Part shown: positions 41,724 through 50,639 of the stretch, piece after piece
Layout of the letters: each line of letters starts with the position of its first letter
How positions within the stretch are numbered: position 1 is the stretch's first letter
Assembly (NCBI RefSeq): GCF_000224515.1
Contig: NZ_AGAF01000053.1
Location: 53,292-117,291 of the forward strand
Length of the DNA stretch: 64,000 nt
Origin: Desulfosporosinus sp. OT
GTDB lineage: Bacteria > Bacillota > Desulfitobacteriia > Desulfitobacteriales > Desulfitobacteriaceae
Reading direction: 5' to 3'
The notes under the pieces: generated by a model
What the model saw: only the letters and a program-made list of their open reading frames with translations
What the model was told of the DNA's origin: nothing
Database searches by the model: none
Position numbers and translations under genes: made by a program

Positions 41724-41960
41724 TTCAACCTCCGTAAATACATTCATAAAACAAGCACCCTAATTTTTATCACCTCTGTAATGAAAGTTCCCGAGCGGTC
41801 CCCTTGTCTACTTCACTCTATCATACCTGTTCAGATGGAGAAATGTCGAAACATATTTTAATTTATCAAGAATTCCCTTCAAGCTCTGAAAAACAATTGC
41901 TGGAGACCATTACTCACATGAAGATTATGTTGTTGCTACGAACGGCGAGAAGGAGCCTGC

Positions 41961-42001
41961 AAGAAAATATAAACTGATAATCAGTCAGTTTATATTTTCT
42001 T
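41961..42001 (-). terminator. terminator of the 56-residue gene
   Basis: A perfect 17-bp AT-rich stem (41961-41977 with 41985-42001, AAGAAAATATAAACTGA) starts 13 nt after the stop codon on the minus strand and can act in both directions. Confidence 0.65.
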
Positions 42002-42013
42002 GAGCCTTAAGAG

Positions 42014-42184
42014 TTATCCTCGTTTTCTTAGAAAGCCAATAGGATTTTGTTGGATTCTTTGTTCAAAATCAGCCTGAGAATTAATTCCCTTCTTTTGCAT
42101 GAAACGGTTTAGACCGTTCGGAACAGCTTGGTCTTGACCTTGGGTGGGAACATTTCCTTGATTCCTGAGAAAATTCAGAGCCAT
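42014..42184 (-). CDS. small hypothetical protein, 56 residues
   Basis: ATG behind GGGAGGTG opens a 56-codon frame: MALNFLRNQGNV at the start, a Gln-rich PTQGQDQAV, LNRFMQKKGINSQADFEQ and a C-terminal PIGFLRKRG. It is basic at the end, without membrane segment or cysteine. I do not know the family. The strong ribosome site, a terminator behind it and sensible composition support a real gene. It stands head to head with the octapeptide-repeat protein gene. Confidence 0.7.
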   Translation of the reverse strand: MALNFLRNQGNVPTQGQDQAVPNGLNRFMQKKGINSQADFEQRIQQNPIGFLRKRG

Positions 42185-42410
42185 TCAAAACACCTCCCTA
42201 ATTCCAATATATTCCACAAATTACCTTGGCGTCCCAAATAATTCAATTTTTTATCTTTAGTAAGCTAACTATGACTCTCGGATTAGAAATCAATTTCTAT
42301 AATTATTAAGTCCTTAAATTATGGAACATTATGGAATTTAATGCATACCGTGTTAGCATAAGAATCCTAAACCAAATGATTCTCACATTTAATATAAAGG
42401 GGGCCTACCC

Positions 42411-42899
42411 ATGACATCGTTGATGGGGCAACAGGGTTATTTCCCAAATCGACAGAACAGGTTCTCCCCTATTCAGCGACAGGGAACGAACAACGTTCAA
42501 AGTCCTGGACAATCACCCGTTGCACAACAAATTCAATATACACCAGCCACCCAACCGACCATTATACCAATAACGCAGCCCACTTCTTCCATTCAAAAGC
42601 AAGTTCCTCTATTGGAGAAACATCCAACCTCTTCTGTTCCTGCGTCTTCTAACCTCTGGCAACAGCAAGCAGGAATTCTTCTAAAACAATACGGCCCTTC
42701 AATTATGAGACAATTTGGTCCTCCCCTGGCCCGCAAAGTGGGCCTCCCCATCGCCCAGCATGTCGGCCCTCCCTTAGCACGTAAAGTAGGAATTCCCCTA
42801 GCCCAACGTGTTGGCACTCCTCTTCTGCGCAAAGTATTTATTCCTCTCGCTAAGCGAGCAGGATTTGCACTCATCCGACGAATAGGACTTCCTTTTTAA
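42411..42899 (+). CDS. octapeptide-repeat protein
   Basis: The 162-residue protein has a Gln/Pro/Thr-rich, probably disordered half (about 1-80). Then eight tandem 8-residue units run from 95 to 158 with the pattern G-x-P-L-A-R-K-V (for instance GPPLARKV twice, GLPIAQHV, GIPLAQRV, GTPLLRKV), and the chain ends GLPF. The units are cationic and amphipathic. I do not recognise the family. A structural role in spore or envelope, or membrane association, is possible. The ATG follows AAAGGGGG, and a terminator lies 86 nt downstream. Confidence 0.75.
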   Translation: MTSLMGQQGYFPNRQNRFSPIQRQGTNNVQSPGQSPVAQQIQYTPATQPTIIPITQPTSSIQKQVPLLEKHPTSSVPASSNLWQQQAGILLKQYGPSIMRQFGPPLARKVGLPIAQHVGPPLARKVGIPLAQRVGTPLLRKVFIPLAKRAGFALIRRIGLPF

Positions 42900-42984
42900 A
42901 AACGCTTATACGCTGAACAAAACTCTGTACCAAGATGTTTTAAGATCAGATCGCATACCTTGAGTTACTCGTATAAAGAAAAAA

Positions 42985-43026
42985 GGCTGTTGACAGGTTA
43001 CAACAAACCTATCAACAGTCTTTTTG
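42985..43026 (+). terminator. terminator after octapeptide-repeat gene
   Basis: GGCTGTTGACAGGTT pairs with AAACCTATCAACAGTC and ends in TTTTTG. Confidence 0.8.
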
Positions 43027-43287
43027 TTTAGTGGCGACATTCATTTCACGCGATAGAATGGGATATTCTGCTCATCGAAAGAGACATCTTGAAAGCTATT
43101 TCAGATTATTTAATCTATATGCATAGTGATTACACTTTGCTGCATAAGCTTAACTTTTATCTATTTGATAAGTATTATAATTATTTTTATAAAGATGTTA
43201 TTATTTGCAGGAGCTTTGTGGAATAATATAGAATACATATTTAAACGTTTAAGGGTTAATTATAAAAAAAGAGGTAGGTGGAATACA

Positions 43288-43806
43288 TTGCAAAACGAAC
43301 AAATGATTCAAGCCATTAATGATCAAGTGAATAAAGAATTTTTCTCAGCCTATTTTTATCTTGCTATGCAAACTTATTTTTCATCCATGAATCTGGACGG
43401 ATTTGCCAATTACTTCCGAGTTCAAGTTCAGGAAGAACGCGATCATGCCCTAGGCTTTTTCAACTATTTGAACAAAATAGGCGGCAAGGTAACCTTATCC
43501 GAGATCAAAGAACCTCAGAATGAGTTTTCCAGTCCTCAAGAAGTATTTGAACTCGCTTTAAAACATGAGCAATTCATTACCAATTCTATCTATGAGCTCA
43601 TGAATATCTCACGCGAAATCAAAGACCATACGACTGAAATTTTTCTTCAATGGTATATCACAGAACAAGTAGAAGAAGAGGAAAACATGGGGCGCGTGCT
43701 GAATAAGCTTAAACTTATAAATGGAGACGGGGCAGGACTCTTTATGATCGATAGTGAGCTCGCCCAACGCGTCTATGTCCCCGCAGTAATTCCTGGAGCG
43801 GTTTAA
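43288..43806 (+). CDS. ftn: ferritin
   Basis: The 172-residue non-haem ferritin has ferroxidase residues visible in NKEFFSAYFYLAMQTYF, VQEERDHALGFF (Glu-Arg-Asp-His) and TEQVEEEENM. It stores iron and protects against peroxide. The TTG start was chosen because AGAGGTAGGTGG precedes it and the length fits the family. The open frame extends upstream as a hydrophobic AT-rich stretch without ribosome site, which I do not count as protein. Confidence 0.9.
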   Translation: MQNEQMIQAINDQVNKEFFSAYFYLAMQTYFSSMNLDGFANYFRVQVQEERDHALGFFNYLNKIGGKVTLSEIKEPQNEFSSPQEVFELALKHEQFITNSIYELMNISREIKDHTTEIFLQWYITEQVEEEENMGRVLNKLKLINGDGAGLFMIDSELAQRVYVPAVIPGAV

Positions 43807-43864
43807 TCTCACAGTTATCATCACGTTATCCTCAAATTTTTTAATCCCCCAACTTCATAAAACG

Positions 43865-43908
43865 AAAGAGTTCTGTTGGCGTTATTACGAACGCTGACAG
43901 AACTCTTT
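43865..43908. terminator. bidirectional terminator
   Basis: AAAGAGTTCTGTTGGCGTT and its near complement form a long stem around ATTACG. It separates the convergent ferritin and DUF1657 genes. Confidence 0.8.
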
Positions 43909-43958
43909 ATCGTGCCATATAGTTGCCTTAACTATCTCCGCCTTACTACTTTCTCAGT

Positions 43959-44168
43959 TTAAGTGGTTTGTTGATTCATTGGATTACTTTGTTCAATATA
44001 AGCAAGACGGTTGTTGAGCATGGTGACATGACGCTGCGCATCTTTAGATAGTTCCTCGAACATTGCCTTGGCCGATTGGTCTTGAGTCGAAAGAGAAAAC
44101 GTGGAATAAGTACCGAGAGCGGATTGGGCCGCAGCCACTGCTTTTTGTAAATCTGATTGAACTGTCAT
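43959..44168 (-). CDS. DUF1657 domain protein
   Basis: The 69-residue helical protein matches DUF1657: MTVQSDLQKAVAAAQSALG at the start, STQDQSAKAMFEELSKDAQ and a final LAYIEQSNP. In Bacillales and clostridia such proteins are coded with spoVA-type spore genes, but none is adjacent here. GGGAGGGG precedes the ATG. Confidence 0.85.
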   Translation of the reverse strand: MTVQSDLQKAVAAAQSALGTYSTFSLSTQDQSAKAMFEELSKDAQRHVTMLNNRLAYIEQSNPMNQQTT

Positions 44169-44385
44169 TGGAACCCCTCCCTATGAATTTTCTTCTAACA
44201 AACTTAGTATTAGAAGCCATGCGCTATTCTATTACAGGAAAATATCCCAATTCATTTAAGGTTATATGTGTATCCCAAAGACCAAAACATATATACCTTT
44301 ACAGGGAACACTAGTTCTGGTAAAGTGGTTTATAAGAGACTACCCCTGATGTCTATACATTTTTTGAATTAGGGCGGGTGATAGT

Positions 44386-44649
44386 ATGCGAATTTTAATG
44401 CAACCGATCGAAATGATTGCTTGGTTTACCCTTGAGGGAATCCCTCATCCTATTCGATATAAGCTGACTTCTGATAACGATTCTAGCATAGTAGTCAAAG
44501 TCAGCCGAGTCGTAACACGCTCCGAGGAGAAACTCGCCGGAAATCGCATGTTTATTTTTCGTTGTCAAAGTGAAGTTGATGGGCTTTTAAAGCTGTTCGA
44601 ACTTAAATATGAGTTGAGCACCTGCAAATGGTATTTGTATAAGGCTTAA
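44386..44649 (+). CDS. hypothetical protein, 87 residues
   Basis: ATG follows GGGCGGGTGATAGT. The product is a small mixed alpha/beta protein (MIAWFTLEGIPHPIRYKL, IVVKVSRVVTRSEEKLAGNR, MFIFRCQS, YELSTCKWYLYKA). The alternating hydrophobic pattern suggests a beta-barrel or sandwich. I do not know its function. A terminator follows 10 nt after the stop. No operon partner. Confidence 0.75.
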   Translation: MRILMQPIEMIAWFTLEGIPHPIRYKLTSDNDSSIVVKVSRVVTRSEEKLAGNRMFIFRCQSEVDGLLKLFELKYELSTCKWYLYKA

Positions 44650-44658
44650 AGAAAAAAA

Positions 44659-44695
44659 TCCCGCCACACTGAACTTACAGTGGCAGGAATTTTTA
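44659..44695 (+). terminator. terminator of the 87-residue gene
   Basis: TCCCGCCACACTG and CAGTGGCAGGA form the stem, and ATTTTTAG follows. It also faces the convergent ArsR gene. Confidence 0.75.
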
Positions 44696-44720
44696 GATTT
44701 AGCTCTTTTCTTACAACTTT

Positions 44721-45053
44721 CTAACGCTCGGCAAGATGCTTCATCAAAGCTTCTCCCTCTCTAAATTGCTGCGCAAGAATCTCTTGAACCTTCTCTAGGA
44801 TTATCAAAACTTCTGGATATTTAATGCGATACAATACTTTCAAGCCAACTTTAGTTGATTCAATAAGATGCTGTTTGCGCAAAATGCTCAAGTGTTGAGA
44901 TAAATTCGATTGTTCAATCCCAAACTCTTCTATAAACTCACAAACACATACTTCCTCTTCACTTTTTGCTAAACGTTCAAGAATACGTACCCGTGTAGGG
45001 TGTGCTAAGGCCTTAAAGAAATCACTTTTCATGGATATAATCTGTTCTTCCAC
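44721..45053 (-). CDS. ArsR family regulator, CVC type
   Basis: The 110-residue winged-helix protein has KALAHPTRVRILERL (helix 1-2), EVCVCEFIEEF with two cysteines at the start of the DNA-binding helix pair, and IEQSNLSQHLSILRKQHLIEST as recognition region. Cysteines at this place sense As(III)/Sb(III) or heavy metals in ArsR proteins. It is divergent from an MFS exporter gene 439 nt away, which is its likely target. The start is GTG after AGAGGGG. Confidence 0.9.
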   Translation of the reverse strand: MEEQIISMKSDFFKALAHPTRVRILERLAKSEEEVCVCEFIEEFGIEQSNLSQHLSILRKQHLIESTKVGLKVLYRIKYPEVLIILEKVQEILAQQFREGEALMKHLAER

Positions 45054-45112
45054 ATAAACCCCTCTAATCTATTTTTAATTATCATCTTGCCCATAAAGAA
45101 CCCATTTAATAA

Positions 45113-45137
45113 TATTATAATATCTCTATTATAATAT
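45113..45137. promoter_or_regulatory. direct-repeat candidate ArsR operator
   Basis: TATTATAATAT occurs twice (45113-45123 and 45127-45137), 14 bp apart, 60 nt upstream of the ArsR start. The rest of the gap to the MFS gene is AT-rich and holds promoter-like words but nothing definite. Confidence 0.4.
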
Positions 45138-45492
45138 ATTTTTCAATTTAAATTCAACTGATGTACCATTAACATTTTTCTCAATAATAGTTACTGCATC
45201 ATTTGCTTCGCATTTAATAAATCAATATTTTTTATTATAAAACTTGATCCTAATTTTCTGTGCAGCATCATTAAGTTTGATCTCTTTAAAATTTGTCAAC
45301 CAGCATATTGGTCCCAAAACGGTTTAAAAATTACCATAAAATCGTATAATTTATTCAATTTTTATAATATAATAATCTTGTTATACTTATAGCATTGTAA
45401 TAAATATACGCAAAGGAGGAGAGAACATATTCTTTAGAAAGCAACAAATCATTGTAATAAAGCTGTGAAGTTAATTGCTTTGGAGGGAAAGT

Positions 45493-46668
45493 ATGAATAA
45501 AAAAAGTATCCTCTTAATCCTTGGCTTGGCTGGATTTGTAGTGATGGCAGATAATTGGGTTGTTTCTCCTATCCTACCTTCTATATCAAAGGATATTGGA
45601 GTAAACCTTGCAAGTACTTCGTTAATAATTTCAGCCTATATGATTCCGTTTGGATTGTTTCAACTTATTTTTGGCTACCTTGCCGACAAGTTCGGTAAAA
45701 GACAAGTTATAAGTTTCTCAATGGTTTTCTTTACTATTGCGACAGGTTTATGTGCACTCGGTACTGGTCTAACCGACCTTACTATCTACAGGGCCTTGAC
45801 AGGCATATTTGCAGCTTCAGTAATGCCGATATCGTTGGCGTTGATTGGCGATATCTTCCCTTTAAATGAACGTCAGACAGCCATTGGGACCTTCCTCGGC
45901 ATATCCTTTTTGGGACAAGGTTTAAGTATGGCCATTGGTGGTTCTATTGCCTACTTTTTCAATTGGCGTGGCGTATTTCTGATTTACGCCATATTGTCTG
46001 TAGTGGCAACCATTCTATTGCTAACCATAGGAAGAAACATACCTTCCAGCAAAAACAAAGGAAGCAAAGTATTTGCCCCCTACTTAAACCTTTTAAGTAA
46101 CCCTTCAAGTCTAAAGATTTATCTACTTGTATTATTTGAAGGTTTTTTTCTTTTAGGCTCTTTTTCATTCCTTAGTGGATACATACAAAATATCTATGAC
46201 TTTAATAACTTCCTAATCGGACTGATTATGTCAACTTTTGGAGTTATGTCTATTATCGGTGGACGCATTTCCGGGAGAATCTCTGCCAAAGTTGGACGCA
46301 AAAAGACAATTCTTCTTGGACTTACTTTTGCTTTATTAGCCATGCTAATAATCATAACCTTGGGTAGCGTTCTTGTAGCATTAATTTTCGGCATAGGTCT
46401 TTTAGGTTTAGGCCTCATGCTTGCCCATTCAACCTTCTTAACAATTGCTACCGAATTCGCAGCCAAAACGAGGGGCGTCGCTATGTCACTTGTTGCCTTC
46501 TGTTTCATGGGTGGCGGTGGATTAGGCACTGCTTTTGGAAGCCGAATTGTGGGAAATAGCAGCTTTCTTACACTGTTCATTATCTATAGTATTGGCCTAC
46601 TGATATTAATTTTCGCTGTATCCATGATTAAAAGAAGTTTTATTATTGCAACAACACAGCAAAAATAA
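45493..46668 (+). CDS. MFS efflux transporter
   Basis: The 391-residue twelve-helix major facilitator has the A-motif GYLADKFGKRQVI after helix 2. The drug:proton antiporter type C-motif region (LGISFLGQGLSMAIGGSIAY, helix 5) points to export. The divergent ArsR gene suggests induction by a metalloid or metal, though the substrate is unknown. The ATG at MNKKSILL was chosen for GGAGGGAAAGT; the open frame begins a few codons earlier. Confidence 0.85.
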   Translation: MNKKSILLILGLAGFVVMADNWVVSPILPSISKDIGVNLASTSLIISAYMIPFGLFQLIFGYLADKFGKRQVISFSMVFFTIATGLCALGTGLTDLTIYRALTGIFAASVMPISLALIGDIFPLNERQTAIGTFLGISFLGQGLSMAIGGSIAYFFNWRGVFLIYAILSVVATILLLTIGRNIPSSKNKGSKVFAPYLNLLSNPSSLKIYLLVLFEGFFLLGSFSFLSGYIQNIYDFNNFLIGLIMSTFGVMSIIGGRISGRISAKVGRKKTILLGLTFALLAMLIIITLGSVLVALIFGIGLLGLGLMLAHSTFLTIATEFAAKTRGVAMSLVAFCFMGGGGLGTAFGSRIVGNSSFLTLFIIYSIGLLILIFAVSMIKRSFIIATTQQK

Positions 46669-46726
46669 GAGGCAGGATTCTCTTCGTTTCAACCTTCTAT
46701 ATTATTAAGAATAGGAGTCTATGCCA

Positions 46727-46993
46727 ATGCTCTATCGTGAACTGATACATTACCGTGCTCTAATTACCTTTGATTCTTTAACCCAGGCTATGGCTGCGGA
46801 GAAAGTCCTTAAAAAGCTTGATTGCCCCTATGCTCTAATCCCGACTCCAAAAGCAATGCGGTCTGGGTGTAATAATGCCCTATGCTTTCCACTACAACGC
46901 AAAGATATTCTTGAAGATTTATTAGATGCCAGTGTAGTAATTATGGGTGCATATGAAGCTACTGAAGAGGGCTTCACTTCCTTGAATTGGTAG
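46727..46993 (+). CDS. DUF3343 (putative Se/S carrier-like) protein
   Basis: The 88-residue protein matches DUF3343: ALITFDSLTQAMAAEKVLKK, YALIPTPKAMRSGCNNALCF with the conserved RS-GC loop, and a C-terminal helix. The family is described as putative selenium or sulfur carrier-like from its gene neighbourhoods. I know of no proven activity. The second Met was chosen because AGGAG is 9 nt before it; the frame allows a start 6 nt earlier. It follows the MFS gene by about 60 nt. Confidence 0.82.
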   Translation: MLYRELIHYRALITFDSLTQAMAAEKVLKKLDCPYALIPTPKAMRSGCNNALCFPLQRKDILEDLLDASVVIMGAYEATEEGFTSLNW

Positions 46994-47021
46994 ATATGCT
47001 ACCAACCTTTTCACACCCCTT

Positions 47022-47057
47022 AAGAGTGCAGAAAGCAACCCTTCTTGCACTCTTTTT
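47022..47057 (+). terminator. terminator after DUF3343 gene
   Basis: AAGAGTGCA (47022-47030) pairs with TGCACTCTT (47046-47054), followed by TTTG. Confidence 0.75.
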
Positions 47058-47073
47058 GCCCAACTGGCGCTTC

Positions 47074-47790
47074 TTAATACTTTCCTGTCCGAATTATTTG
47101 GGCAAACTCATTTGGCAACTCAGAGGCCTCAATTGCCATTGCCGTTTTTTCATAATCATAAGGTACTTTTCGAAAATCAACCGTTACATCCCTTGCAAAA
47201 GACAGGAGTGCATAGATAGCTTGAGGGTCCCCATGCTTTGGTTTTCCAACGCTGCCTACGTTAATTAGCAATTTATCCTTTAAGACCATGGTAAAGGGAA
47301 GATGGGTATGACCACAGATAAGAATGTCGGTGCCAGCAAGAGCAATAAGCTCGCTAGCATAATCTTTAGAAATTTCTTCTGTGACATACTCGTTTAACCT
47401 ATTTGGGCTGCCATGAACTAGGAGTAATCGTTTGCCTGCTATACTAAACCGTATTTCTTTGGGGAGATTTCTCAAAAATTCTTTATTCTCTCCAGAAGTA
47501 TGCCTCTTGGTCCATGCGATAGATTTATGGCCCAAAGCCTCAGCTTCAGCATCCTTATAATCACAACCACAAATAAATCGTTGATAACCAATTCCATCGT
47601 CATAGTTACCCATGACTGTTGGGATGTTCTTTTCTTTGATCAAATCAATGACTTCGTTGGGGAATGGGGCATATCCTACTAAATCACCTGCACAATAAAC
47701 CCTGTCGACCTGTTGTTCCTCGATATCTTTTAGCACAGCCTTTAGAGCAATGATATTGGCGTGAACATCAGATATTATCGCAACTCTCAC
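47074..47790 (-). CDS. YfcE-type metallophosphoesterase
   Basis: The 238-residue calcineurin-like phosphoesterase has the metal motifs in order: IISDVHANI (DxH), CAGDLVGY (GDxx), MGNYDD (GNxD), LVHGSP and CGHTHLPF (GHTH). It hydrolyses phosphodiesters or phosphate monoesters in the cytoplasm; the natural substrate is unknown. The start is GTG after AGGGGGAATTT. It lies downstream of and parallel with the ArsR/Acr3 genes, but a gap of 50 nt and no clear link make it uncertain whether it belongs to them. Confidence 0.9.
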   Translation of the reverse strand: MRVAIISDVHANIIALKAVLKDIEEQQVDRVYCAGDLVGYAPFPNEVIDLIKEKNIPTVMGNYDDGIGYQRFICGCDYKDAEAEALGHKSIAWTKRHTSGENKEFLRNLPKEIRFSIAGKRLLLVHGSPNRLNEYVTEEISKDYASELIALAGTDILICGHTHLPFTMVLKDKLLINVGSVGKPKHGDPQAIYALLSFARDVTVDFRKVPYDYEKTAMAIEASELPNEFAQIIRTGKY

Positions 47791-47840
47791 AACAAATTCC
47801 CCCTATTGTTTCAAACTCAACTATTGAGTCTTATCCTAGT

Positions 47841-48167
47841 TTAAGTTGGACATCCTTTAGCACGCGCTAGCCTTTCCTCATCCTCTTTGACCTTGGGAAA
47901 AGTAGGCAAAAGCAAGCTAATCAGCGGATTTTCTAAATTAAGTGAATAATAAATCCATTGCCCTCCTCGGCGCTCATTCACAAATCCAGTTTGCCGGAGG
48001 CGCCTCATGTGTTGAGACACCCCCGGCTGGCTGATTTCCAATACTTCTGTCAAATCACAGACACATAACTCCCGCCCCTGCAGTAACGATAGAATCCTCA
48101 ACCGCATCTTATCTCCTAGAACCTTAAATTCTTCAGCCATTGCCTCAATGCGCAGTTCTAAACCCAA
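47841..48167 (-). CDS. arsR: ArsR repressor (arsenic operon)
   Basis: The 108-residue ArsR family protein has MRLRILSLLQGRELCVCDLTEVL, where the CVC pair in the recognition helix region is the As(III) site, and ISQPGVSQHMRRLRQTGFV. It probably represses acr3, 190 nt upstream in the same direction. The TTG start behind AAAGGGGGCAG is preferred; a GTG 30 nt upstream lacks a ribosome site and touches the operator-like sequence at 48197. Confidence 0.9.
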   Translation of the reverse strand: MGLELRIEAMAEEFKVLGDKMRLRILSLLQGRELCVCDLTEVLEISQPGVSQHMRRLRQTGFVNERRGGQWIYYSLNLENPLISLLLPTFPKVKEDEERLARAKGCPT

Positions 48168-48196
48168 AACTCTGCCCCCTTTCTCATCATCTATCA

Positions 48197-48220
48197 CTTA
48201 TATAAATATATTATTATATG
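48197..48220. promoter_or_regulatory. candidate ArsR operator, arsR copy
   Basis: This 24-bp AT-rich element begins CTTATATAAATATATT and agrees in 22 of 24 positions with the element at 49675-49698 upstream of acr3. It overlaps the expected promoter of arsR, fitting autoregulation and a shared repressor. Confidence 0.6.
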
Positions 48221-48345
48221 TCTTGTGGAATAACAACCTACTTAAAAGGTTCTTCCTCAAAACCAAAACTCCCGTTAATATTTCTAACTAACAGTTTATC
48301 ATAGATATACTTTTTTCTTTTCCGCTTTAATAGATTGGAATCATC

Positions 48346-48374
48346 AAAGGGAGGGCGTCTCACCCTCCTTTTTA
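48346..48374. terminator. hairpin between acr3 and arsR
   Basis: AAAGGGAGGG and CCCTCCTTT form a strong stem with loop CGTCTCA. It follows the acr3 stop by 12 nt. The better U tract is on the plus strand, so termination for acr3 is plausible but not sure. Confidence 0.5.
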
Positions 48375-48385
48375 CTCGAGACTTT

Positions 48386-49465
48386 CTACTTTGCTCTTAT
48401 CGGCAGTCCCTTTTTGTTAAAATACTTCTTCCCAAAGAACAAACTAACATTAACTAAGGCAATCATTACAGGCACTTCGATAAGTGGACCGATGACCGCA
48501 GCAAACGCAGCTCCAGAGTTAATCCCAAACACCGCGACAGCAACAGCAATGGCCAGTTCAAAGTTATTGCTCGCTGCCGTAAACGCTAAGGTGACCGTTT
48601 GACCATAGGGAAGCCCTTGTCGCCAAGCCATATAGAAAGAAACAAAATACATAATTGTAAAGTAAACTAACAGCGGTATAGCAATTCTTACGACATCTAA
48701 AGGCACGGAAACAATAGTCTGGCCTTTGAGCGAGAACATGATAACAATCGTGAAGAGCAAGGCGATCAGCGCAAGTGGACTAATCTTTGGGATGAATTTC
48801 TTCTCGTACCATTCCTTCCCTTTCATAGGTAAAAGGATAAAGCGCGTAAGCATCCCCGCAAAGAAGGGAATACCTAGATAAACAAGCACACTCTTTGCAA
48901 TCTCCCACATACTGATGTCAACTTTAACACTTAGAGCGAGACCGAGCCAGCTTGGCAAGACGGTAAGAAAGATATAGGCATAGATTGAATAGAAAATAAC
49001 CTGAAACACAGAATTCAGAGCAACCAACGCTGCTGCATACTCTGAGTCTCCTTTGGCCAGACTGTTCCAAAGAATGACCATGGCAATACAACGGGCTAGG
49101 CCAATCATAATAAGTCCAGCCATATACTCTGGATAATTATGCAAAAAAATCATGGCTAGAGCAAACATTAAAAGTGGTCCAATAATCCAGTTTTGAATCA
49201 AGGATAAGGCCATAACTTTCCCATTTCTAAAGACACATCCGATCTCCTCATATTTCACTTTTGTTAGTGGTGGATACATCATTACGATTAAACCAATGGC
49301 AATCAGAATATTGGTGGTTCCGACCTGAAATTCGTTAATAAAACCTGACGTGCCTGGAAAGACAAAGCCAATACCCACACCAACTGCCATCGCCAAAAAA
49401 ATCCATAAAGTTAAGTAGCGATCCAGTGTTGATAACTTGCGACTTACTGGCAATTCAACATTCAT
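48386..49465 (-). CDS. acr3: Acr3 family arsenite efflux transporter
   Basis: The 359-residue membrane protein with ten hydrophobic helices matches Acr3: [41 protein letters not shown] with the conserved Cys of helix 4, and [18 protein letters not shown] with the key FELA region. It exports arsenite. AAGGAGC precedes the ATG. An operator-like element lies upstream at 49675, and ArsR is coded downstream. No arsenate reductase is adjacent. Confidence 0.93.
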   Translation of the reverse strand: MNVELPVSRKLSTLDRYLTLWIFLAMAVGVGIGFVFPGTSGFINEFQVGTTNILIAIGLIVMMYPPLTKVKYEEIGCVFRNGKVMALSLIQNWIIGPLLMFALAMIFLHNYPEYMAGLIMIGLARCIAMVILWNSLAKGDSEYAAALVALNSVFQVIFYSIYAYIFLTVLPSWLGLALSVKVDISMWEIAKSVLVYLGIPFFAGMLTRFILLPMKGKEWYEKKFIPKISPLALIALLFTIVIMFSLKGQTIVSVPLDVVRIAIPLLVYFTIMYFVSFYMAWRQGLPYGQTVTLAFTAASNNFELAIAVAVAVFGINSGAAFAAVIGPLIEVPVMIALVNVSLFFGKKYFNKKGLPIRAK

Positions 49466-49674
49466 ACTTTATCATGCTCCTTGTTATATCTCTCATCATA
49501 ATTCTTACGTTAGACATCCATTTAGAAGTCATAAATCATTCTTCGTCCTCTCCAGGGCCTTTCATTCATCAATCTCGCTTAATGAAGCCGTCTCTCCTTA
49601 ATTTCTTAAAACCATCGCTTCGATACACTGTTCAGTATACTGTGAGCTTACTCCTTTCTGTAATTAATAAATTG

Positions 49675-49698
49675 CTTATATAAGTATATTATTATATA
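49675..49698. promoter_or_regulatory. candidate ArsR operator, acr3 copy
   Basis: The element CTTATATAAGTATATT and its continuation match the arsR copy at 48197-48220 in 22 of 24 positions. It lies 210 nt before the acr3 start. The region 49466-49674 otherwise shows nothing I can name. Confidence 0.6.
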
Positions 49699-49831
49699 TT
49701 TTTGTTTTTTGCAAGGCTGTTTATCTAAGTCTTTAAAACCTGTTATACCTTCCAGATCAAATTCGTTAGGCTATTCGAGGAAAACAAAATCCTCCTTAGC
49801 AAAAATAAGAAATTGATAGGGGGCTTTAAGT

Positions 49832-49867
49832 AAGGGCACTCATCCATACCCATGGATAAGTGCCCTT
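49832..49867 (-). terminator. hairpin downstream of FmdE gene
   Basis: AAGGGCACT with ATCCAT pairs with ATGGAT and AGTGCCCTT, giving about 15 bp. It lies 58 nt beyond the FmdE stop. The U tract is weak. Confidence 0.55.
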
Positions 49868-49924
49868 AGTGTGATCAAAAGACCTTCTGAACCGCATCAT
49901 AGATCTTGTTATGGCCGATCCCGT

Positions 49925-50533
49925 TTATTTATTTGCTTTTTCCGCACAGGGAATACAGACTTTTTCGCTATTGACAGTTTGCAATTTATGCACGAATACC
50001 CGTTCACCACACACCGCGCATAAGTCGGTATCAAATGTTCCTTTCGTCTTTTCGAAATGATAATCAAACACTGGACTGATAGCCAAAAATTCTTCTTCAG
50101 CCCGGTTCATAACTCCGTCTACTAGCGGATCAGTGATATTGGCGATTATGTCCTGTGGCAATACACCTTGTTTGCGTTGAAGTACAAAGGGTGACTGTAA
50201 CATCTTGCCAAAAAATTCGGCTTTTAACTGAACGCGCACGGCTTTTTGCAGTTTCGTATCAATTAAGGTAAAGGCCATTTTACCTACATAGGTTTTCTTA
50301 ATATTGCTTTTGCCATACGTGCAGCCAGTTACAGTCATCAATCCGTCAACAAAACAACCTGCGGCGTGATCGTTGCCAGTCTCCACTACCATCACCAACT
50401 CCTTATCCTGGGAACGCTCCACACCAAGTGAGTTCATAGCCGCTGCTCCAGCCCTGAGACCTAACGGCATGGCCGGGCACTTGTGTCCGTGAAATTTGAT
50501 TCCTACTTCGAAATAATCTTTTGCATTAATCAT
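49925..50533 (-). CDS. FmdE family protein with zinc-ribbon tail
   Basis: The 202-residue protein has the FmdE/FwdE signature FHGHKCPAMPLGLRAG (about 13-28), ETGNDHAAGCFVDGLMTVTGCTYGKSN and a C-terminal zinc ribbon (CAVCGE and CIPCAE, about 173-197). FmdE-type proteins accompany molybdenum or tungsten enzymes in anaerobes, with unclear function; binding of metal or pterin is suspected. A tungsten-type radical SAM maturase is coded 1.1 kb upstream. GGAGGTTATATTT precedes the ATG. Confidence 0.88.
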   Translation of the reverse strand: MINAKDYFEVGIKFHGHKCPAMPLGLRAGAAAMNSLGVERSQDKELVMVVETGNDHAAGCFVDGLMTVTGCTYGKSNIKKTYVGKMAFTLIDTKLQKAVRVQLKAEFFGKMLQSPFVLQRKQGVLPQDIIANITDPLVDGVMNRAEEEFLAISPVFDYHFEKTKGTFDTDLCAVCGERVFVHKLQTVNSEKVCIPCAEKANK

Positions 50534-50639
50534 GCTAAATATAACCTCCTTTTATTTTTTAGTTTTATTGAGTTCTGACCCAAAATATAGTTCAAATAAT
50601 ATATAGGCAGAATAAACACAACTATTGCCCCAAGATATG

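Noticed and set aside
43126-43287. Hydrophobic N-terminal extension of ferritin as a membrane anchor
   Set aside because: The stretch is very AT-rich, lacks a ribosome site, and a TTG with AGAGGTAGGTGG gives the standard ferritin length.
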